A stretch of DNA of 7,198 nucleotides from contig DWVA01000138.1 in NCBI GenBank assembly GCA_019120475.1, positions 1 through 7,198 of the forward strand. Reading direction: 5' to 3'. The translations under genes were made by a program, and so were the position numbers. Under the pieces are notes generated by a model. It worked only from the letters and a program-made list of their open reading frames with translations, searched no databases and was not told the DNA's origin. Shown one piece after another: positions 1-5,300 of the stretch; position 1 is the stretch's first letter, and every line of letters starts with the position of its first letter. The stretch comes from Candidatus Blautia intestinipullorum (GTDB lineage: Bacteria > Bacillota > Clostridia > Lachnospirales > Lachnospiraceae).

Positions 1-656
1 CGGGTGAGATCACGCTGGCGCACCGCGGTGTTTTGTTTCTGGATGAAATGCCGGAATTTTCCAGACGGAGCCTGGAAATCCTAAGACAGCCTCTGGAGGA
101 TAAGGTGATACGGATTTCCAGGATCAATGGGACCTATGAATTCCCGGCGGACTTTATCCTGTGCGCCGCAATGAATCCCTGCCCCTGCGGTTATTATCCG
201 GATATGAACAAATGCCGGTGTACGGCAGGCCAGGTTTCTTCTTATCTGAACAAGATAAGCCAGCCTCTTCTGGACAGACTGGATCTGTGCGCGGAAGCGG
301 AGCAGGCGGATTTCTCTCAGATGAGCGCCGGACCTTTGGGAGAAACCTCCCAGAAAATACGGAATAGAGTAGAACAGGTCCATCAGATACAGAAAAAGAG
401 ATATCAGAAGGAGAAGATCCAGTTTAACGGGGAACTTACGGGACGGCAGATGGAGGAATACTGCGTCATGGAACCGGAAGCCAGGAATTTTCTGGAAAAG
501 GCTTTTAAGCATATGGCTTTCAGCGCCAGGGCTTATCACCGGATCCTCCGGGTTGCCAGGACGATTGCCGATATGGAGTTTTCCGAGACGATAAAGAAGA
601 AACATATCGGAGAAGCCTTGTCTTATCGCTCTTTCGAGAAAAAATATTGGAGCTGA
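1..656 (+). CDS. comM: YifB/ComM family AAA+ ATPase (Mg-chelatase-like), 3' part only
   Basis: Open from the window edge in the frame whose first full codon is at 3; 217 C-terminal residues are visible. Family members are about 500 residues, so the N-terminal Lon-protease-like domain and Walker A lie outside the window. Counting from base 3, the fragment shows Walker B VLFLDEMPEF (10-19), a sensor-1 region with NPCPCG (58-63) followed by CRC (71-73), the Cys pattern typical of this family, the arginine-finger segment SQPLLDRLDL (86-95) and the sensor-2 helix SARAYHRILRVARTIAD (174-190). The end (SYRSFEKKYW) is the normal family C-terminus, so the 3' end is intact. ComM in Gram-negative competent bacteria is a hexameric helicase promoting branch migration during natural transformation; the Firmicute role is less well defined. 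The position directly upstream of dprA supports a DNA-uptake/recombination role. No start can be judged. Confidence 0.95.
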   Translation, partial: GEITLAHRGVLFLDEMPEFSRRSLEILRQPLEDKVIRISRINGTYEFPADFILCAAMNPCPCGYYPDMNKCRCTAGQVSSYLNKISQPLLDRLDLCAEAEQADFSQMSAGPLGETSQKIRNRVEQVHQIQKKRYQKEKIQFNGELTGRQMEEYCVMEPEARNFLEKAFKHMAFSARAYHRILRVARTIADMEFSETIKKKHIGEALSYRSFEKKYWS

Positions 657-698
657 CAGAATGCAGTCATAAAAAAGGAGAAAGAAGGGTACTTTTAT

Positions 699-1589
699 AT
701 GGAAAGAAAACAGGAGGACGGGATCCGGTGTGTGGAAAGGAATTCCCCGGAATATCCTGAAAAATTAAAAAATTATAAGGATATGCCGGAACGACTGTAT
801 GTGAGAGGAAAACTTCCGGAGAACGGCAGGCCGTCGGCAGCTATTGTGGGAGCAAGGATGTGCAGCCCATATGGAAGGATACAGGCTTTTCACTATGCGA
901 AAGCTCTCAGTGAGGCAGGAGTGCAGATCATCAGCGGCCTTGCCTGGGGAATTGATTCCGAAGGGCATAAAGGGGCGCTGGAGGGTGGTACCCCTACTTT
1001 TGCCGTTTTGGGAAACGGGGCGGATGTCTGTTATCCCCGGAGAAATCAGGAGCTATATCAAAGGATCCTGCGTAAGCAGGGAGGAATTTTCAGTGAATAT
1101 CCTCCGGGAACTCAGCCGCGGAAATATTTTTTTCCTGCCAGGAACAGAATTATCAGCGCATTTTCCGACCTGGTGCTGGTGGTGGAGGCAAAAGAAAAAA
1201 GCGGCTCTCTGATCACAGCTCAGTGGGCGTTGGAACAGGGAAAGGCTGTTTTTGCCCTGCCGGGTCCGGTAAACGAGGCGTTAAGCCAGGGCTGTCACAG
1301 ACTGATCTATGATGGCGCAGGGATTGCGCTGTCACCGGAAATCCTTCTTCAGGAGCTGGGTTTGAATTGTAAAAAGAAAATAAAATCCCCGCAAAAAAAC
1401 GAGTTAGGACTTGCAAGTGATTTGAATTTGGTGTATAGTTGTCTCGATTTACGACCAAAATCCAGAGATTATCTCAGCCAGGAAACAGGGCTTCCGCCGG
1501 AAAAAACGGCGGGGATACTGATGGAGCTGGAGATTATGGAGCTGGTCAGAGAAATAGGAAGGCATTATTATATAAGGTCCCGGACCTGA
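699..1589 (+). CDS. dprA: DNA-processing protein DprA (Smf)
   Basis: DprA binds incoming single-stranded DNA in the cytoplasm and loads RecA on it. The 296-residue product has the Rossmann-like domain with AAIVGAR (47-53), SGLAWGID (79-86), AVLGNG (102-107), FPARNRII (145-152) and KSGSLITAQWAL (167-178), followed by a Lys-rich linker (about 223-235) and a C-terminal winged-helix-like domain (about 236-296, RDYLSQETGLPPE...ELVREIGRHYYIR). The N-terminal SAM-like domain of many DprA proteins is absent: the conserved YPEKLK...LYVRGKL stretch begins near residue 19, and a stop (654-656) in the same frame leaves no room for an extension. The usual G-T/C-N-R-L-I motif reads GCHRLI with His200 in place of Asn. 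ATG at 699 is preceded by GAAGGG (684-689) and AGGAG (676-680), the latter rather distant. It lies 42 bases after the YifB/ComM gene and 49 before topA, so co-transcription is likely. Confidence 0.96.
   Translation: MERKQEDGIRCVERNSPEYPEKLKNYKDMPERLYVRGKLPENGRPSAAIVGARMCSPYGRIQAFHYAKALSEAGVQIISGLAWGIDSEGHKGALEGGTPTFAVLGNGADVCYPRRNQELYQRILRKQGGIFSEYPPGTQPRKYFFPARNRIISAFSDLVLVVEAKEKSGSLITAQWALEQGKAVFALPGPVNEALSQGCHRLIYDGAGIALSPEILLQELGLNCKKKIKSPQKNELGLASDLNLVYSCLDLRPKSRDYLSQETGLPPEKTAGILMELEIMELVREIGRHYYIRSRT
1411..1439 (+). promoter_or_regulatory. Putative sigma-A promoter inside dprA, reading towards topA
   Basis: TTGCAA (1411-1416), 17-base spacer, TATAGT (1434-1439): the -10 matches consensus at 5 of 6 positions and the -35 at 4 of 6. 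An A-rich stretch (1371-1400) lies just upstream and could act as an UP-like element. It falls in the linker to early winged-helix part of dprA, about 200 bases before the topA start. Seen by pattern only; activity is inferred. Confidence 0.5.
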
Positions 1590-1638
1590 TAAAGATAATG
1601 CCGTTTGTTGGAGTATTTTATTAGGTAGGAGATGTAGC

Positions 1639-3711
1639 ATGGCGAAGTATCTGGTGATCGTGGAATCACCTGCAAAGGTAAAAACCATAAAAAAATTTCT
1701 GGGCAGCAATTATGATGTGCAGGCTTCCAACGGGCATGTAAGGGATTTTCCAAAAAGCCAGTTCGGAATCGATGTAGAACATGATTTTGAGCCGAAATAT
1801 ATAACCATCCGGGGAAAGGGAGAGCTTCTTGCAGGGCTTAGAAAAGCGGCGAAAAAGGCAGACAAGATCTACCTTGCGACGGACCCCGACCGGGAGGGAG
1901 AAGCGATTTCCTGGCATCTTATGCAGGCGCTGAAGGAAGATCCCTCCAAGATGAGAAGAATTACGTTTAACGAGATCACCAAGACGGCAGTAAAGAACTC
2001 TATCAAGCATCCGAGAGAGCTGGATATGAATCTGGTGGACGCCCAGCAGGCACGCAGAATGCTGGACCGTATGGTAGGCTACAGTATCAGCCCTCTTTTG
2101 TGGGCAAAGGTAAAGAGAGGCTTAAGCGCCGGACGAGTGCAGTCTGCCGCCCTTCGCATCATCTGCGACAGAGAGGACGAGATCAATTCCTTTATTCCGG
2201 AGGAATACTGGAGCCTCGATGGAGAATTTAAGGTAAAGGGCGAAAAGAAGCCTCTTCAGGCGAAATTCTATGGAACAGACAAGAAAATGCTGATCCATAA
2301 CAAAAAGGAAATGGATGAAATCCTGGAAAAACTGAATCAGGCAGAATATGAGATCATAGAGGTGAAAAAAGGAGAGAGGATCAAAAACGCTCCTCTTCCC
2401 TTTACCACCAGTACCCTTCAGCAGGAAGCGGCAAAGACACTGAATTTTTCCACGCAGAAAACGATGCGCCTGGCGCAGCAGCTTTATGAAGGAATTGATA
2501 TTAAGGGAAACGGCACTGTCGGCGTGATCACATACCTCCGTACGGATTCCACCAGAATCTCAGAAGAAGCGGACGCGGCGGCAAGAGAATATATAGGAGA
2601 GCACTACGGAGACGCCTATGTTTCCAATTCGGAAAAGCAGGCGAAAAAGGATCATAAGATCCAGGACGCTCATGAGGCGATCCGTCCTACAGATATCGCA
2701 AGAACTCCGGCGGCGCTTAAGGAATCTCTTTCCAGAGATCAATTCCGTCTGTACCAGTTGATATGGAAGAGATTTGCAGCCAGCAGAATGGCGGCTGCCC
2801 GCTATGAGACCACCTCGGTAAAGATCAAGGCGGGAGAATTCCTGTTTACTGTTGCGGCTTCCAAAGTGGCTTTCGACGGATTTATGTCCGTTTATGTCCA
2901 GGATGAGGACAATAAAAAGAGCAATGTGCTCAGCCAGAGTCTGGAAAAGGGGATGAAGCTGGAGCTTCTGGAACTGAAACCGGAACAGCATTTCACACAG
3001 CCGCCGGCTCATTATACAGAAGCGTCTCTTGTAAAGGCCCTGGAAGAACAGGGAATCGGCCGCCCAAGTACTTACGCGCCTACGATCACCACGATCATCA
3101 GCCGCCGTTATGTTTCAAAAGAACAGAAGAATCTCTACGTTACAGAACTGGGAGAGGTTGTGAACAATATTATGAAGCAGGCGTTCCCCAGCATTGTGGA
3201 TGTACATTTTACAGCGATGATGGAAGGGCTTCTGGACTGTGTGGAGGCCGGCACTGTACAGTGGAAGACGGTGATCCGTAATTTCTATCCGGATCTGAAG
3301 AAGGATGTGGACGCTGCTGAAAAGGAACTGGAAAAAGTAGATATCCAGGACGAGGTCACAGACGAGATCTGCGACGTCTGCGGACGGAACATGGTGATCA
3401 AATACGGGCCTCACGGAAGGTTCCTTGCCTGTCCGGGATTTCCGGAATGCCGGAACACAAAGCCATACTATGAGAAGATCGGCGTAGCCTGCCCAAAATG
3501 CGGAAAGGATATTGTACTGAAAAAGACGCAGAAGGGCCGGAAATACTACGGCTGTATTGACAATCCGGAATGTGATTTCATGTCCTGGCAGAAGCCTTCT
3601 GATAAAAAATGCCCTGTCTGCGGAAGCTATATGGTGGAAAAGGGAAATAAACTGGCATGCAGCGAAAAAACCTGCGGCTATGTAGAACAGAAAGATAAAG
3701 AGCCCGCTTGA
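1639..3711 (+). CDS. topA: DNA topoisomerase I (type IA)
   Basis: Relaxes negatively supercoiled DNA by cutting one strand through a 5'-phosphotyrosine and passing the other through the gap. The 690-residue protein begins with the Toprim domain: VIVESPAK with Glu9 and the acidic triad in TDPDREGEA (Asp82, Asp84, Glu86). The catalytic Tyr299 lies in GVITYLRTDSTR, and the conserved GIGRPSTYAPTI loop is at 472-483. The C-terminus carries three Cys4 zinc ribbons: Cys578/581/598/604, Cys618/621/639/645 and Cys658/661/674/679. All catalytic residues are present and the length is normal for Firmicutes. ATG at 1639 has AGGAG (1627-1631) seven bases upstream. It is probably transcribed with dprA and perhaps also from a promoter inside dprA. 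No convincing terminator follows, so some readthrough into codY is possible. Confidence 0.98.
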   Translation: MAKYLVIVESPAKVKTIKKFLGSNYDVQASNGHVRDFPKSQFGIDVEHDFEPKYITIRGKGELLAGLRKAAKKADKIYLATDPDREGEAISWHLMQALKEDPSKMRRITFNEITKTAVKNSIKHPRELDMNLVDAQQARRMLDRMVGYSISPLLWAKVKRGLSAGRVQSAALRIICDREDEINSFIPEEYWSLDGEFKVKGEKKPLQAKFYGTDKKMLIHNKKEMDEILEKLNQAEYEIIEVKKGERIKNAPLPFTTSTLQQEAAKTLNFSTQKTMRLAQQLYEGIDIKGNGTVGVITYLRTDSTRISEEADAAAREYIGEHYGDAYVSNSEKQAKKDHKIQDAHEAIRPTDIARTPAALKESLSRDQFRLYQLIWKRFAASRMAAARYETTSVKIKAGEFLFTVAASKVAFDGFMSVYVQDEDNKKSNVLSQSLEKGMKLELLELKPEQHFTQPPAHYTEASLVKALEEQGIGRPSTYAPTITTIISRRYVSKEQKNLYVTELGEVVNNIMKQAFPSIVDVHFTAMMEGLLDCVEAGTVQWKTVIRNFYPDLKKDVDAAEKELEKVDIQDEVTDEICDVCGRNMVIKYGPHGRFLACPGFPECRNTKPYYEKIGVACPKCGKDIVLKKTQKGRKYYGCIDNPECDFMSWQKPSDKKCPVCGSYMVEKGNKLACSEKTCGYVEQKDKEPA

Positions 3712-3746
3712 AAGAGCCTCCTTAGTGAAAAAAGATTTATCATAAT

Positions 3747-3761
3747 AATATTCGGAAAAAA
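3747..3761 (+). promoter_or_regulatory. CodY-box-like sequence 1 upstream of codY
   Basis: Fits the B. subtilis CodY consensus AATTTTCWGAAAATT at 11 of 15 positions (AATATTCGGAAAAAA). It lies about 65 bases upstream of the proposed -35. The region is AT-rich, so a match of this quality can occur by chance; it is listed because two further matches are close by. Confidence 0.25.
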
Positions 3762-3765
3762 GAAA

Positions 3766-3780
3766 TATTTTCAGAATAGG
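3766..3780 (+). promoter_or_regulatory. CodY-box-like sequence 2 upstream of codY
   Basis: TATTTTCAGAATAGG matches the CodY consensus at 11 of 15 positions with an unbroken core TTTTCAGAA. It is centred about 40 bases before the proposed -35 of codY. Autoregulation by CodY is an inference. Confidence 0.3.
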
Positions 3781-3810
3781 TGGTTAAAATCTAAAAATTG
3801 TAAAAAAGTC

Positions 3811-3839
3811 TTGTATTTCTGAAAAAAAACGTGTACTAT
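3811..3839 (+). promoter_or_regulatory. Putative codY promoter with overlapping CodY-like core
   Basis: TTGTAT (3811-3816), 17-base spacer, TACTAT (3834-3839), giving a predicted transcript start near 3846 and a leader of about 50 bases. Both hexamers are only moderate matches. The sequence at 3813-3827 contains TTTCTGAAAA, the perfect centre of the CodY consensus (10 of 15 overall), and covers part of the -35 and the spacer. CodY bound here would block RNA polymerase, a plausible autorepression site. Confidence 0.45.
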
Positions 3840-3882
3840 AAAAACAGCAGGATGTTTGCGGAGAAAACAAGATAAGAGAGAA

Positions 3883-3889
3883 AAGGAGG
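3883..3889 (+). promoter_or_regulatory. codY ribosome binding site
   Basis: AAGGAGG sits five bases before ATG at 3895. This fixes the start there rather than at an in-frame TTG 13 codons upstream (3856), which has no ribosome binding site and would add a charged tail not found in CodY proteins. Confidence 0.9.
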
Positions 3890-3894
3890 CCAAA

Positions 3895-4680
3895 ATGAGC
3901 GTTCAGTTGTTAGACAAAACAAGAAAAATTAATAAACTTTTGCACAACAGCAGCTCCAGTAAAGTTGTATTTAATGATATCTGTCAGGTGTTAATGGAAA
4001 CACTGAGTTCCAATATACTGGTGCTGAGCAAAAAAGGAAAGGTTTTAGGAGTAAGTTTGTGCCCGGGTGTCGATGAAATAACTGAACTGATTGAGGATAA
4101 GGTTGGCGGACATGTAGATGCATTGTTGAATGAGCGTTTTTTGGGAGTCTTATCAACGAAAGAAAACGTGAATCTTCAGACTCTTGGGTTTGAGCACGTT
4201 GACAGCAGATGCCAGGGAATCATCAATCCCATTGATATCGCAGGGGAACGCCTTGGAACAGTATTTATGTATCGGGATGATAAGCCTTATGATATTGAGG
4301 ATATTATTGTCAGCGAGTACGGCACGACAGTAGTAGGACTGGAAATGATGCGCGCTGTTCATGAGGAAAATGCGGAAGAAGACAGAAAACAGCAGGTCGT
4401 AAAATCAGCGTTTAATACATTATCATTCTCTGAACTTGAAGCAATCATCCATATCTTTGACGAGCTGGACGGAGAAGAAGGAATTCTTGTAGCCAGCAAA
4501 ATCGCTGACCGTGTAGGTATCACCAGATCTGTTATTGTCAATGCGCTTCGTAAATTTGAAAGCGCGGGGGTTATAGAATCCCGTTCTTCCGGTATGAAAG
4601 GAACCTACATTAAAGTATTGAATGAAGTAATCTTTGATGAGCTGGAGGAAATAAAGGCTCAAAGGAATAAAAAAGCTTAA
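3895..4680 (+). CDS. codY: Global transcriptional regulator CodY
   Basis: CodY is a dimeric cytoplasmic regulator that, when GTP and branched-chain amino acids are plentiful, binds AT-rich boxes to control nitrogen, amino-acid and virulence or sporulation genes. The 261-residue product opens with LLDKTRKINKLL. The GAF-type sensor domain (about 1-155) contains GERLGT (117-122) and SEYGTTVVGLEM. A long linker helix follows, then the winged helix (about 185-250) with ASKIADRVGITRSVIVNALR (200-219) and SRSSGMKGTYIKVLN, nearly identical to B. subtilis CodY as I remember it. The sensor half is much less conserved: by my manual alignment the B. subtilis isoleucine-pocket residues Arg61, Phe71 and Phe98-Pro99-Val100 correspond here to Glu61, Gly71 and roughly Gln95-Thr96-Leu97. 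Effector specificity may therefore differ. The gene follows topA, has its own promoter region and ends at an intrinsic terminator, so it is probably monocistronic. Confidence 0.97.
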   Translation: MSVQLLDKTRKINKLLHNSSSSKVVFNDICQVLMETLSSNILVLSKKGKVLGVSLCPGVDEITELIEDKVGGHVDALLNERFLGVLSTKENVNLQTLGFEHVDSRCQGIINPIDIAGERLGTVFMYRDDKPYDIEDIIVSEYGTTVVGLEMMRAVHEENAEEDRKQQVVKSAFNTLSFSELEAIIHIFDELDGEEGILVASKIADRVGITRSVIVNALRKFESAGVIESRSSGMKGTYIKVLNEVIFDELEEIKAQRNKKA

Positions 4681-4702
4681 AAGATTTTTCGTAGGTGTGC
4701 GG

Positions 4703-4732
4703 CGCCCTTCTCATTGTGAGAGGGGCGTTTTT
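4703..4732 (+). terminator. Rho-independent terminator of codY
   Basis: An 11-bp stem, CGCCCTTCTCA (4703-4713) with TGAGAGGGGCG (4717-4727) including one G-U pair, closes a three-base loop TTG. Five T follow (4728-4732). It lies 22 bases after the codY stop. Confidence 0.92.
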
Positions 4733-4765
4733 GTGTAAAGATATAGAACCGTACAGAATTATTAG

Positions 4766-4927
4766 GCGCCGTCATGGGAAAACGATATGTTGATTTTATC
4801 CGTTTTGCTCCGCCGCTTATAGCCGCCGCTGAACCATAACTCGCTGTGCTCAGACAGATGGTTCAGCGGCGGCGCTATGCTCGCAAAACGTCAAAATCTG
4901 CCAAGTATCGTTTCCTTATGACGGCGC
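4766..4927. repeat. Long imperfect palindrome (possible MITE-like element)
   Basis: A 162-base inverted repeat with five matching blocks. GCGCCGTCAT (4766-4775) pairs with 4918-4927; AAACGATA (4780-4787) with 4906-4913; GATTTT (4792-4797) with 4893-4898; CGTTTTGC (4801-4808) with 4883-4890. The perfect 16-mer GCCGCCGCTGAACCAT (4822-4837) pairs with 4858-4873. The 20-base apex (4838-4857) contains a small CTGT/ACAG hairpin. Small gaps separate the blocks, so the arms have diverged while keeping pairing. GC content of the inner stem is far above the flanks. No reading frame of note lies in it. It could be a non-autonomous mobile element, an interspersed palindromic repeat or the gene of a structured RNA; the sequence alone does not decide. 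Confidence 0.85.
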
Positions 4928-5034
4928 TTTATAGTTTCTGTGTGTTTTCATATTTGATTTCCAAAATCCCTCTCAAAGTGAGTAAGGCCGTAAAATGTAA
5001 ATAGAGGAAGTGCTGAAGGCAGATAAGTAGATAA

Positions 5035-5073
5035 GTGGGGGGCGGATGGCGGAGAGGGGAGAGGCGAGGATGG
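5035..5073 (+). other. G-rich purine tract
   Basis: A nearly pyrimidine-free stretch on the + strand with a run of six G (5037-5042), GGGG at 5056-5059 and several GG pairs. Two-layer G-quadruplex formation is possible in DNA or RNA. Function unknown. Confidence 0.4.
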
Positions 5074-5097
5074 ATCAGCGGTGCGTTAAGATGATAA

Positions 5098-5112
5098 AAT
5101 TTTGAGAAAATT
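5098..5112. promoter_or_regulatory. Near-consensus CodY box upstream of groESL
   Basis: AATTTTGAGAAAATT matches the CodY consensus AATTTTCWGAAAATT at 14 of 15 positions; only the seventh base (C to G) differs, and both six-base half-sites are perfect. It is the best CodY-type match I found in the window. It lies about 80 bases before the proposed -35 of groES. Binding is inferred; the surrounding DNA is AT-rich. Confidence 0.45.
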
Positions 5113-5159
5113 ATAAAAGTGAGAAAACAAGAGAAAATAATAGTATTTAAGAGTAATTA

Positions 5160-5180
5160 GTATATTTTATGAGAATATAC
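5160..5180. promoter_or_regulatory. 21-bp dyad upstream of the groES promoter
   Basis: Perfect 7-bp inverted repeat GTATATT (5160-5166) and AATATAC (5174-5180) around seven bases, ending 14 bases before the -35. The size and place suit an operator, but no regulator is recognised from the motif. Confidence 0.35.
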
Positions 5181-5194
5181 GGTGATGAAAAGAG

Positions 5195-5223
5195 TTGCAG
5201 AATTATATGGAATTCAATAATAT
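5195..5223 (+). promoter_or_regulatory. Putative sigma-A promoter of groESL
   Basis: TTGCAG (5195-5200), 17-base spacer, TAATAT (5218-5223). The predicted transcript start near 5230 places the CIRCE operator at the very beginning of the transcript, the usual arrangement for HrcA-controlled genes. Confidence 0.6.
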
Positions 5224-5234
5224 AAGGACAGTGA

Positions 5235-5261
5235 TTAGCACTCGAGTTAAATGAGTGCTAG
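5235..5261. promoter_or_regulatory. CIRCE operator (HrcA binding site)
   Basis: TTAGCACTC (5235-5243), nine-base spacer, GAGTGCTAG (5253-5261). This equals the consensus TTAGCACTC-N9-GAGTGCTAA except for the last base (G for A). CIRCE is bound by the HrcA repressor, which is released on heat shock when GroEL is occupied by unfolded protein. hrcA is not in the window. Confidence 0.96.
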
Positions 5262-5300
5262 CAAAAAACTTCAGGCAACAAATAAAGGAGGAAATAGATC

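Larger units (their letters stand above)
4991..5194. other. Non-coding stretch between palindrome and groES promoter
   Basis: About 200 bases with no supportable gene; the longest candidate is a 19-codon frame at 5046-5105. The first half is purine- and G-rich, the second half (from about 5090) is very A/T-rich. It contains a perfect tandem AGATAAGT pair (5021-5036), three GAGAAAA copies (5104, 5121, 5131), a CodY-box-like site and a dyad, both listed separately. Confidence 0.6.

Noticed and set aside
654..701. YifB/ComM and dprA share one frame with a single TGA between them, as if a broken fusion or readthrough
   Set aside because: The YifB end is a normal C-terminus, dprA has its own start, and a stop-free 14-codon gap in the same frame is readily expected by chance.
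844..1212. 122-codon + strand frame overlapping dprA
   Set aside because: Out-of-frame shadow of the conserved Rossmann domain of DprA; no ribosome site and no domain.
2560..3012. 150-codon open frame on the - strand within topA
   Set aside because: Antisense shadow of an intact topA frame; no recognisable domain.
3712..3790. Possible terminator after topA
   Set aside because: Only weak AT-rich self-complementarity (AATATT copies) and no GC stem followed by T residues.
3856..3894. Upstream TTG start for codY adding 13 residues
   Set aside because: No ribosome site before it, whereas ATG at 3895 has AAGGAGG at good spacing and matches the family N-terminus.
4766..4927. Palindrome considered as CRISPR, tRNA or riboswitch
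   Set aside because: There is one inverted pair rather than regularly spaced direct repeats, no cloverleaf elements, and no recognisable riboswitch core; it also lies far from the groES start.
5046..5105. 19-codon frame MAERGEARMDQRCVKMIKF preceded by G-rich sequence
   Set aside because: The G-rich tract resembles a ribosome site only because of composition; too short and unsupported to call a gene.
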